From Isoetes taiwanensis (lineage: Eukaryota > Streptophyta > Lycopodiopsida > Isoetales > Isoetaceae), in NCBI GenBank assembly GCA_021234155.1, contig JAJEKV010000102.1:3490449-3554448 (forward strand): DNA of 64,000 nucleotides, given 5' to 3'. Positions 47,635 to 58,020 of this stretch are shown in pieces. A program made the translations under genes and the position numbers. Below the pieces are notes generated by a model. That model made no database searches. It saw only the letters and a program-made list of their open reading frames with translations, and was not told the origin of the DNA. How positions within the stretch are numbered: the first letter of the stretch is position 1; each line of letters starts with the position of its first letter.

Positions 47635-48205
47635 CACTAACTCAGTTCCCTAGTTATACTAGGGGCCTTAAAATGGTTAAAATTCAGGTGTATATAAGTT
47701 TTTACTAATACATTTTGGACCTTTGTAGGAATTGGCATAGGCTGGAAATGATTATTACTCTTTCTACCAATTTGTACGATTACCCAAGGCTGCCAATGAG
47801 GACGAGTATAATATCAATACTCAAGTGGTACAAATATAACTTGTGCAAAAAATGACAGATAAGTTTCGCTTTTGGCTTGCATCAGAAGTAAGGAGTTCGA
47901 CTCAAAAATAAAGGTAATATGACACTAGTTGTTGATGAAATTCTGCCAATAGAACTTAACATGAAAGCTGAATCATAGGTCGAGGTTTGGCTGTTTTAAA
48001 CTAGTCTTTGGGCATTGGCCAGACTAAGCTCAATCTGTTTGCCATTTGGCTCTCCTAAGGAGAAATAAATGCTTGTAGCAAATGCAATAAGAGTTAATTA
48101 GGCAGTATAGGTAGGGTAGGGCTTTGGCAACAAGGTCCTACTCTCCTTGTTGCTAACTCTATTTATGACTTTGCCCACTCGACCTCTGATAGGGCCGGGG
48201 CTTTT
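47635..48205. other. Spacer between the two 3.14 kb copies
   Basis: 571 bp of unique AT-rich sequence with no coding, primer-binding-site or polypurine signal that would support an LTR retrotransposon. Confidence 0.5.
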
Positions 48206-51200
48206 TATTATAAGAATATGGTTTTGCAAAGGCTCACTTTGACCTTAAGACATGAATTATAAGGGCACAAGGTGATCCATGTATTATGCATAACTATCGT
48301 GGTATGCATGAACTATGACTTAAAAGCTGATTCAAAGTGGGAATCAAAATCATACAGGAAGTTGTAATGGTCCCTTGGCACTTGGTGGTCTTCCTGAATG
48401 CATGAGCACGACCTGTTCTAAAAATGTTCTAAAAATGCTAACTTCTGCAAGACATGAGTCACCATGGACCATGCTTCACGGCACAATTCGGAGTCAACAA
48501 AATGCTTAAGACCTAGGTGGAAGTGTGGAAGGAAATAATTTTGATATAATTTCGTGAACTATGGTCTCCCATGATATGTAGGCTTGGCCTTTTTTTGTTT
48601 AAATACGTTGGTTTTACCAAGTAAAAATTCTAATCATTTCATAGGGAAAATACCACGGACGAATATATTGGATAACCCTAATTATTTCATGTATGCTCTC
48701 CACTTGAACAGATGCGTTTGGGAGCACCATACATTTGGCATGCTTTATCTTCGATTATTCTCGGCCATAGATGAAAGGTATGGCTCTGATTGCTCAAGAT
48801 TTAGGTATTCAAAGATGTAAGGAAGCCGCAGTATAAGGCAATTTCGTAACTCGACCTGATGCAATGCATTGGTTGAACCCTAATTAGGGTGGACAGATGT
48901 AATTCTTGCAGCTCAAATAGCCAGAGTTAGATGCTGTTTCTAGCTGCATATGGTTCTTTGCCTGTATTAGATTGTAAAGCCAAATATTGCCTGCCTTTCA
49001 TGTTCCTGTAATTGTGGGAAATATTGACAATAAGAAGTGCAATACTGGTGGACAAGCATCTACTGCTGTTTCTATGATCAAACAAGATATTGAAGATGCT
49101 TCTAGGAACACACAAATCATCAAAGCTAAAGGCATTTCTGCTTTGGACGAAGGCTTCACACCGAGGGTGCGGCGATTTTCATTTGTACTTCGTTGCTTAA
49201 ATGCACTTCCAGCGATTAAACATATTCCTTTGCTTAAATGATTCTTAACGAGTTAAATGGTACAAATTATTCAAGGCATGCATAGCCTATACATATACAT
49301 GTGGAAAAAGGTGGAAGATAATCTGGTTTGATACGTAATTTCACGATGGGATCAATCTCAATTTAGCATTATCTAGGTGATTTCCAAAGGAAATAAATCT
49401 AGCTTAGCTTGTACTCACATGAAGAGAATTACGGAAGATAATCTAGCCTTGCAAAGTCGACATCTTTGGCACTACACAAAAAGGTCTGAGATAAGGCATT
49501 AACAATGGGCTGCCCTAGAGAATGATGGCAAAGAGAATGATAGCATTGTGTTGATGGCCGCTCTTTGGGTTTCTAAATAAACATGACTTTGGTGGTGATT
49601 CTTGCAAGTAATCTTGAAATTTGGTGGTTATATGGGCATGGATAAATATGACAGTAATATGTAAACAACTGCAATTTCGCTGGAAAAGCATGACATATAC
49701 AATGCTGGTGCAAATGATTATGTCAACAATCAAAGTGGCAAAGGTGCAGGTGACATAACTGAATCCTCTGTTCTGACATCTAATAATCCTGGAGAATAAT
49801 GTGAGATGCCAGCTGCTATGTCTCTAAGTGAACAAAGCATTGTGGAACTTCTCGCAATCTGCAGATCAACATGACCAAAGGCAATTATGCTAGAACAAAC
49901 GTCTCCTCAGGTCTGCATAACTCTATTTGTTAAATACTTTGTGTGCATAGCTTTCTTTAACTGATAATAAGACATGGAATTAGTAATTTGATATATGTGC
50001 TTTTCAACTGGATGATTGCATTAGTAGAACGCTACTATAATGAGCTACGGTTTGTGCATTTGTGACCTATGTATTAGCTGACGCGGCAGCCATTGAAACG
50101 ATCTAGCTAGAAGTCTATATAGAAAGAGGTTTTGTACTGCATGGTGCATGACTGTGTTTTTTGCACTTTAACATTGTTGCATCAACAAGTAGGTGTCGAT
50201 TTTTGTTAAGCAGTTGCTCTACATTGAACTAATCCAGGACTTGTCTCTCCTATTGCTAAGTAAAAGGTATAATAGCCAGTTTTGGCATTTGAATAATTAA
50301 CTAAGGGCAGTTTGCTTTTGTGGCTTTGTGCTACAAATGTTCAGTGTAAGTGATTGCATGGCGTTGATCATAACTCGCTTAGGGTCTACAATATTGCATG
50401 TATTATCTTGAACTAAATGCATTGCCTTGCTTCTTTTGATACTATTGCTTTGGATTAGAAGTATTGTGCTGGTCTTAAATTTGAACATGAGCTGTATACA
50501 ACAGGGAAGTTGCCCACAAAAGCTGCATTTTGTTGAGTGCATATTGCTGTAATTCTTTGCCTACATGAGAATGCTTTAGTTGCCTTTATCCTCTAGCTTT
50601 TGTTACACTGGATATGGGGGTTTGCAGATGAGATACATTAACTTAAAACAGTGAGCAAGGGACATACATGTTTAAAATGAATCTCGCTGTGTAGAAACTC
50701 TTGTTATCTTCTTTGGGCGGGATCATTTTTCTTAACTACATTAAAAATGTGATATGTGCATGTTGTCTGCGGCTAATCTACATTTATTATCTATGTGTTT
50801 TGGAAACATATGAGGTGAAGGGCTTAAAGCTCAAGAAATCTAATGCTTACACATTGAGTGACTTAGGCTCTTACCCTTCTCGGGCTAAGCGTCCTTTGGT
50901 TTCACCGTAGTAACCGGGTTTCTTGCTCCTTGTTGTGTTTTCATGATTAAAGGAAGCTATGATTCTCTTGGAACTTTCAATGTCTGTGCAATTCTAGCCG
51001 TATTTTACATGGCCAAATGACATTCAATAATTAATATATGTGTAATGCGTTGACAAGGTACCATTGTATATAATTTATTTCCCCTCTTTTAAGATGATAT
51101 CCGGACAATAATTTACGAAATAAGGATATAGTATTTAGGTGCATTGCTTTCTACATGATATCGTGTATTTGAATTGAGTCTTGTGTATAAATTTAAGTAA

Positions 51201-51349
51201 TTTCTTTGGCTTTAATAAATGTTAACCATTTTTAAGGCTTAAGTCAAAGTTACACCTGTTTTGGCTTAAAGCTGCATATTGGCAAGTGGTCTTTGCAAAG
51301 GCCATGGATGGTAAAAAGTTTACTTGATTTTAAAGGTTTTTTTTTTTTT
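48206..51349 (+). repeat. 3.14 kb duplicated segment, copy B
   Basis: It is offset 3715 bp from copy A. ORFs 48584-48820 and 48987-49241 are the counterparts of those in copy A; the first is shortened by a one-base change near 48787. Differences are clustered small replacements rather than evenly spread substitutions. It ends in a T13-14 run next to the CACTA-type fragment. Confidence 0.85.
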
Positions 51350-51359
51350 GGGTTGTATT

Positions 51360-53010
51360 AAAAAAGCGTCGTCAAACGTCGTTCAGCGACGTTTTTTGTC
51401 GTCGTTTAACGGCGTCCGCGGCGTCGTTAAGCGGCGACACCAGATTTAAATCGAAACGGTGGCAATCCAGCCGCTGTTTTTCGAGCAAGCAAAGCTTATG
51501 GAGGAGGCGTTTTTTGAAGCGATTTTAGAAGTGTGGATCTACTTTAAGGTCTATTCTAAGTGTAAAGACAAGCTTCATAAGGTATGTGCGGATCAACCAA
51601 CTCGTTTTTTTTTGAATCTAAACTTGTTTTTGGGTAGATTTAGGGTTTTGTATTTGTTGTTTGTTCTTCCTTCAACCTTCATTCTTCTTCTTCCATTCTT
51701 GCATCCTTCTTCCATACATATTCTTCCATTCCCTTTGTCATCTTCTTCTTGATTCTTCCTCCTCTTATACTACTTCTTCCTCCTCTTATTCAAATTCTTA
51801 CTCTTAATCCTCCTCTTAGCTTCATCTTCTTAGTATTCTTCCTCCCCATTTTGGGTTCCTCCTCTTCTTCTTAGCCTTTTCTTCTTGAATTCTTCCATTC
51901 TTCTTCTATTTTTTTTTTCCATCTAAGAGAGGCGTCGTTAAAAGCGAGACCCTTCTTCTTTCAAAATTTTTTCCTTATTAGTTGTTTTATACTATTTCTT
52001 TCTAATCATTGAATTTTTTGTTTTGCATGTACACTCCTAGCAAAATGTGTTGTTCTTACAAAACAAGTTGGCACCTCTTCGGTAAGGATTTAATTTTTCA
52101 ATACGCTAATAAAATACTAATGCTTTATTTAGGTTAAATTGTTATCCAAGAAGGGGGCGTCATGAAACCACCCTCCCCATTGATTTTCCATATTTTTTTT
52201 TCCCTTTAAGTTGTTTATTTATACTAATATTTTACTAATCATTGAATTTATTGTTTTGCATGTACACTCCTAGCAAATCGTTGTTTGTGCAAAACAACTT
52301 TTGCCCTGCTGTACCAGGTAAGCATTTAATTTTCAATATGCTTAATATATTGATTAATGTATTTAGCTTAATTTATTGATTAATGTATTTAGCTAAAAAA
52401 TTGGGGCTTCATTTATTTTTGTATTTTTTTAATATATTTAAAAGCGACATCATTTAATGACGTTAAAATCTTATATTTCTTTATTGGTTAAATTCATTTT
52501 ATAGGCTTTAAATTAAATGTATTAACTTCATTCATAATAAATGTGTTATTATTATTTTTCAATTTATAAAAAAAAAATTAAAAAATTTAATTTTTTTTTT
52601 TTTTAATACTAAATAACAACGTCATTTAACGGCGTTGCCAAGTGGCTCACGCCGTCGACAGCGGCTAACGCCCCATACCCCCGCCCGACGTATCGTGCGC
52701 CGGTCGCGTGACATCGTTAAACGGCGTCAAACACGGCTGCCCGCCGTCAAACTTTCCGCTTCGACGGCACGCGGCGCCCTCGCGTGGCAGATACGGTACG
52801 CGATGGCGTGGTTGAACGACGTCCGTCGCCGCTTTAAGGCGCCAGCGGTTGCGGCGCCAGCGATATAGCGACGATAAAGGTCGTTTTATCGGCGCCTTCA
52901 CGTCCCGAAATAGACATCGTTTATCGGCGTTTTGACGTCGATCATCGGCGTCTAAGACGCGTCGGGCGTCGTAATGAGGCGATAAATAACGGGGCTTTAA
53001 TTTTGTAGTG
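51360..53010 (-). mobile_element. CACTA-type (En/Spm) element fragment
   Basis: The right boundary TTTTGTAGTG (53001-53010) is, on the minus strand, CACTACAAAATTAAAGCCCC, the hallmark CACTA terminus. Subterminal repeats of the type GTCGTTTAACGGCGTC recur at 51365-51440 and 52620-52990 in both orientations, as expected for CACTA subterminal regions. No matching terminus is seen at the left, where the sequence meets the T-run of the 3.14 kb repeat, so that end appears lost. The interior is pyrimidine-rich (TTC repeats, 51665-51940) and AT-rich with an exon-like ORF at 51459-51752. No transposase is recognised. ORFs at 52635-53072 come from the subterminal repeats. Confidence 0.7.
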
Positions 53011-53419
53011 ATAATCACAAGTGCGGTGAGGTTAATGTCGGACGGGGGGCATCGCTGAGTCCGCGTATCCATTACCTCCAGGTCACGATCCCAACAAGCC
53101 TACGGTCGGCCGTGCTTTCGGTAGCTCATGCAAGGCCCCGATGGGGCACAACTAACAGAGCATCTCGGTGCCCGGATATGCTCGTGCATTTGGACGGGCA
53201 CGGAGGGCGTGACTTTCATCCTCAATGGCGATTGTTGGCGGCAGCCGGACTGCATCGTCCTCCGCGCCGCTCCCCGAATCCATCTCCCCACCAATGCGGA
53301 GGTGGTGTGCACTGTCGCGAATGGAAGCAATCACCACTGCGCTTTTTCATGGGACAACAGGTTAATCCCATGCTCACGAGGGGCCCACAACTACCAAGAA
53401 GATTTTGGATTGCTCCAAG
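53011..53419 (+). other. GC-rich segment with open frames, unidentified
   Basis: GC-rich compared with its surroundings and open in two plus frames (53112-53498 and 53128-53511; the latter includes GVTFILNGDCWRQPDCIVLR). The frame of 53112-53498 runs into the Harbinger-like DDMWH at 53478-53498, so part may be the transposase N-terminus. I recognise no other domain. Confidence 0.3.
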
Positions 53420-54522
53420 GCAAAGAACACAGTGGGATAATATCGATAACCATGCTTGGAATTGTCTGCCATCCTTCGAAGACGATATGTGGCACTAATT
53501 TAACAGGATGAAGAGAGCCACATTTGAGAGACTGGTAGGTTTAATTGTGCCTTATCTTGTCAGGCCCGGAATTAAAAGTAAGGCCCCCTTGTTGATCAAA
53601 GGAAAAAGCGGTTGCTATGGTTCTCGTATTTTTCAGCACGCCTGGATATGCCCTTACATGTTGGACGGAGATTTTATGTTGGGAAAGCAACAGTGCAGAA
53701 ATATACCAAGAAAGTCACGCTTGTATTGGCTTTGAAGATAATGCTGTACAAACGGTTTGTTGCAATGCCTACATGAGCAAGATGTATTAAGGAATTCCAT
53801 GATGCAACTGGGTTGCCCAATATATATGGTGTTAGATTTGTTCCCATATTTTTTTATGGATGAAACAAAAAAAAAAGGATAATGGGGATGACTATTACAA
53901 CAGACATAAAGCACTCATGTCTCATGCAAGGAATTGTTACACATGGCAGATTGTTTATAGATGTTTGTGTAACTAGAACAGGTTCAGTCCATGATTCCAA
54001 CCAGTTCAAGAAGAGCTCCATTTATAATAAAATTGCTTCAAAACAAATTTTGCAAGAACCGATGGTGACTCGAAAGTGGCGAGAAACCAAGAAGGGGCAG
54101 CCTACTGACCAAGAGGTTCAGGTAACTATTCCACCTCTTCTATTAGGTGATTCGGCTTATTCTAGCAGGCCCTTTCTCCTTAAAGTCTTTCCTCAAAATC
54201 AGGGTGCTTATGGTAAGTTCAACAAAAGGATTTGTAGGGGCAGAGTGTGTGTAGAAAATGGATTTGGCATTGTGAAGGAAAAATTCAAAATTCTGAAACA
54301 CTTGCCCGTGCATGTTGCCAAAGCTTCCAAGATCATACATGTTGTGTTCTTTGGAACTTTTGTATAATGGAAGACAAGGGCTGGGACATGTTGCCAATTG
54401 AAGATGATCCTCCACCAATATATTACTATGAAACAGAAGCCATGAACAGGTCCTTAAAAAAACAAGGTGATCAAATGAGGCACGTGTTATTTGAGAATCT
54501 GGATGGACATGTGATCCTTTGA
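53420..54522 (+). pseudogene. PIF/Harbinger transposase, decayed
   Basis: The series begins FEDDMWH-stop-FNRMKRATFERLVGLIVPYL (53472-53570; the stop is in frame). The HTH region VGRRFYVGKATVQKYTKKV follows near 53665-53720 in a shifted frame, then IKEFHDATGLPNIYG with no clear first catalytic Asp. The nuclease core in ORF 53882-54367 has TGSVHDSNQF (second Asp), LLLGDSAYSSRPFLLKVF and RVCVENGFGIVKEKFKIL (catalytic Glu). The end (NFCIMEDKGWDMLPIEDD, to 54522) is in another frame. Stops and at least three frame changes make this a relic of a DDE_Tnp_4 transposase. A Myb/SANT-like ORF of the kind that accompanies Harbinger transposases lies 2.4 kb away on the opposite strand. Confidence 0.85.
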
Positions 54523-54551
54523 ATGTTCTTTTGAATGTTCTTGAATAGTCA

Positions 54552-54981
54552 GCAGACGTCCTATTGTCAGTCTATCCTAGTTCTTGGGACAAGTTGGCAA
54601 AGAGGGCTTTCCACTTAGCATCTGCTTGGATCATCTGGTCCATCTGGAAGAGACGAAATCTCTTCATCTTCAAGGGACAACTCTTTTCAGATATGCAAGT
54701 GCTTAGCGATGCCCGTAGTCGCATTGTGAAGGCGTACAAATGTTCTTCCTTGAAGGATGACATCAAAAGTGTCATTTGGGAGCAATATCTTCAGATTCAC
54801 ACCTACTCATAGCAAACAGTTGTGCTCATGGTGATCTGTATTCTCTGCTTTTTCTATGTTATGTATGTGGTGGATAGTGTTGCTCTAGTGGATATCTTCT
54901 CCGCTGGGTTTTGAGTCCCCCATGTACTCTTTGTATTCTTTTGAGCAATAAAGGTCCACGTTCATCAAAAAAAAAAAAAAT
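54552..54981 (+). mobile_element. 5'-truncated LINE (L1-type) 3' end with poly(A)
   Basis: Coding end WDKLAKRAFHLASAWIIWSI and WKRRNLFIFKGQLFSDM is the C-terminal tail of plant L1-type ORF2 (the part after the RT zinc-binding domain). A ~170 bp 3' UTR with AATAAA (about 54947) follows, then a tail of 14 A ending near 54981. The body upstream is missing, as usual for 5' truncation. It lies directly after the Harbinger relic; target duplications are not clear. Confidence 0.8.
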
Positions 54982-55699
54982 TAAATTCAAAATTCAATTC
55001 TTTTCGATTTAGATCTCTTTAATTCTTTGTTAAGCATTTCTTACATAATGATGAAAAAATAATTGAGTTTAGAGCCAAGTTTCCATTTAGAGCTCCAAAA
55101 CATTTCATTAGAAATCTTGAATAAACTATTCTGAGGAATTTGTGAGTCAAGCGACTTCACAATTAAAGAACAAACAAGAATAAGAGAAATCAAGAGTACA
55201 GGAACAAGTATGATAAAGACAAGTTTGTATTCATAACACAAAGATTACATAGGCATATAATGCCCTGTTCAAAATACTTCAGCATCTAAGCTGCCCGAAA
55301 CATTATGAGTGAGTCAAATGACTTCACTATACAAAACAAAGTTTTTCACCTTCCAATGATCATAGGAAATGCATGAATATATAGAGGCATTTTTTTTCAT
55401 CTGTCGGTTCAGAGCAATCATATGAGGAAAAAATGCTCCCTGAGCATGCCATTTTATAGAAACAAATGTTATAAAAAAAAAATGAAGAACAAAAAAAGAA
55501 ACATGAGGCAAAGCATAATATTTTCTATCAAATCCGGGGGACCTTCCAATTCACATTGAAAGCTCACACTAGAATTTCATGGAGGCACCATTTTTTCATG
55601 AAGCCTAAAGGAGACACACTCCATATGCCAAATGTCCAAGGTTGTTAAAGCATAATTTTTTTGCCCATTCAAAACCTCATCCTCCACACTAACCCCATT

Positions 55700-56239
55700 T
55701 CATGGAGGCACCATAATGGTCTTCTTGGAGAAGCTCCAATGGATAACCTTGTGAGAGATAATTTCAATTCCCATTTTGCGGTCATCCTCCAGGGGGAGGC
55801 CCCATTTCTTGTTGGTAATGGTCTTCTTGGAGAAGCTGCAATGGATAACCTTGTGAGAGATAATTTCAATTTCAGGGTTTGCAGGCTGGACTGAGGGGGA
55901 GGAGAACTGGCTTTCTTGTTGCTCTTCCTCGTCCGAAGATTCTTCATTGGAAACCTGATTCTCCTGAAAGATGTTTTCCAAACTAACAGGATGATCACTG
56001 AACTGTTGTTCTTCCCCACTACTGTCGGAAAGAACTTTCTCACTAGAAGTAGGCCAGGAGTCATGATCTGAATAATACGGAACCTCACTAGAAGAGGAAG
56101 AAGTAGAATCTGGAGTCAAATATGAGGAAGACGAAGATGAGCTCGAGCTCGAGGAAGACGAAGCAGAGCTCAAGCTTGGAGAGCGTGGGCGCTTTCGGTT
56201 CACGATTCTCTCCATGTCTTTGGAGCGGCTTGCATGCAA
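55700..56239 (-). CDS. Ser-rich acidic protein with internal duplication
   Basis: This 179-residue minus-strand ORF starts at 56239 or more plausibly 56215 (MERIVNRKRPRSPSLSSASS). A basic NRKRPR patch, likely nuclear, is followed by a Ser tract, acidic Ser/Glu stretches (SNEESSDEEEQQESQ) and a C-terminal tandem repeat: EIEIISHKVIHCSFSKKTI then GIEIISHKVIHWSFSKKTI. The repeat is encoded by a ~105 bp direct duplication (about 55712 and 55820). It lies between the LINE tail and the Myb-like ORF on the same strand as the latter. The family is unknown. Confidence 0.4.
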   Translation of the reverse strand: MHASRSKDMERIVNRKRPRSPSLSSASSSSSSSSSSSSSYLTPDSTSSSSSEVPYYSDHDSWPTSSEKVLSDSSGEEQQFSDHPVSLENIFQENQVSNEESSDEEEQQESQFSSPSVQPANPEIEIISHKVIHCSFSKKTITNKKWGLPLEDDRKMGIEIISHKVIHWSFSKKTIMVPP

Positions 56240-56888
56240 GGAATTCAGGAAGCTTAAATAGCCTTTACGAATTTGGGTGATTGTGACTAGAAGACAATAA
56301 TTAATACTAAAGAAATAGGGCAGTACAACTTATTCAATATTTAAGAATACTAGTGGGTTTTGAGACAGTTCCAAAATAGAATTTCTAAAAAGCAAAAAAC
56401 TGAAAACGAACCTTTAGTCCTTCTTATTGGCAGCCAGTTTGGCAATTTCGAGCAATGTCTCCTTTGTCATTTCACATATGCTTTGAGTCATTGCAGCCAT
56501 GGACTTCTGCAATTTTCAAAGCATTTTGAGACCTTATTGTTTCAATTCCCCAACCAACTCAATTTTTTTCTTCTTCGAAATCTAATTTCTTCACCTCAGT
56601 GTCCCCAAATGTGCTTGCCATCTGTGATATTCCCATTGCAATGTCCTCATCTATCTGCAACCTGGACTTCTTTCTACTTGTAGGTTTTCCACAAACTCCA
56701 GGCTGATTACATGCAGCTGATCTAGGACTTGAAGAATCTGTCTGGTTTCCTGTTGGTGTCCTATTGATTGGAATTTACATCAACGGACTACTTTCGGATT
56801 TCCGTGTTTACATTATTGTTTGAATTGGGTGGATCTTCAAAATGGTCTTCAAATCTTTGCATCTGTTCCAACGGTTTCAAAGAAAGTG

Positions 56889-57516
56889 TCATTCATGAAA
56901 GATTACGAAATTTGTATGCAAGTCTGCTGACCTCGAAAGCTTCATTCCCAAATTCACCATCATCACCAGCACCTGGTATTGGATTATCTGAGGTAACACC
57001 ATATTTAACCTCTTCCATTCTGTCATACCACTGCCAAGTTGATGGTTTAAACCCGTATGGCTACAAGCCTCCTTCTCAGCATCTTTGAATTTAGCTTGTA
57101 GCTTATCCCATTTGTTCTTTAGTTGTCTCGACTCCACTAACCCCCAACAAAGGGCTGCAATTTGATCATAATTTCCCTCCATTGTGTGTTGGAAGGTTGA
57201 GGGTGCCATTGGTTTACCAATTTCATCTCGTTTAAGAGATTGAGGAATGTGGAGACACCTTGATCTGTCCATTGCACAAAGAGACTTCCTATTCTTTGTG
57301 TCTATCACTTTTGAATTTTTCCTTCTCATGCACAACAAGAGCCAAAGCGATTCGGTTTCAAAGATTCACTCACAATATCCGGGAGGATGCCCCCTTTAGC
57401 TCAATACACGTTTGGATCTTTTTCCTTTTGGTGTCTTGAAGATGGAATTGGCTCGAAATTAGTCTCCAAATGCACATCCATGGAGATCCGGCTCGCCATT
57501 TTCGGGTCCTTCTTGG
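56889..57516 (-). CDS. Myb/SANT-like DNA-binding protein (transposon accessory type)
   Basis: The minus-strand series starts MASRISMDVHLETNFEPIPS near 57501 and, after a stop and frame change near 57410-57330, continues in ORF 57338-56889. That ORF has STFQHTMEGNYDQIAALCWG then SRQLKNKWDKLQAKFKDAEK, the QLKNKWDKLK core of Myb_DNA-bind_3 (Myb/SANT-like) domains common in plants and in Harbinger accessory ORFs, followed by WKRLNMVLP. It is about 150 residues, close to the length of the domain plus flanks. With the Harbinger relic at 53.4-54.5 kb it may form the two-gene set of one element, now split by a LINE insertion. Host Myb/SANT-like genes are the alternative. Confidence 0.6.
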
Positions 57517-57884
57517 TGCCATTTTTCAACCCGGGAGGCACGAAAGGCTTCTTGGTTCTTTGGCAAAGCGGTCGAGGGCATTAGACATCTGAATCCAAAT
57601 AATTGTATGGAAATAAGGAAGACTTAAAACGAAATTGAGGATCAAAACTTAATGTATGAATGCACAAAAAACAGAATGCAAATGCGTGCGTAATCTGATG
57701 AATACCTGGATCATAATCGGCTAATTGCTTCGAGAAATTGGATACTTGGAACAAGAATTAGGCGGCCTTAAAGATCAAGAAGCAGGGGAAATGGCTACTC
57801 CCGGTTTTGATTAATGGGAAACATTTCGGGCTGATTTTTCAAAGCAAAATAAAATTAAGGCTAATTGTTTGGTTAAACGCCCTA

Positions 57885-58020
57885 ATTGGTGGGGCGAATC
57901 ATCTCGACCAGGGGTGAGAGTTGGGTTTTTCCACTCTCACCCATCTCTCCCATCTCTCCCCCATCTCTCATCTCTCGTATTCTCTCGTATTGTCTCTCGT
58001 CATCTCTAAGTCAGCATGTG
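57885..58020. repeat. CATCTCTC-rich pyrimidine repeat
   Basis: Repeated CCATCTCTCCC and TCTCGTATTC units between 57930 and 58005. It may be a 5' UTR or low-complexity sequence. Confidence 0.6.

Noticed and set aside
44491-51349. LTR retrotransposon with 3.1 kb LTRs
   Set aside because: Only 571 bp lie between the copies, with no TG/CA ends, primer-binding site, polypurine tract or gag-pol.
52635-53072. GC-rich ORFs on both strands
   Set aside because: They follow the CACTA subterminal repeats in both strands and carry no domain.
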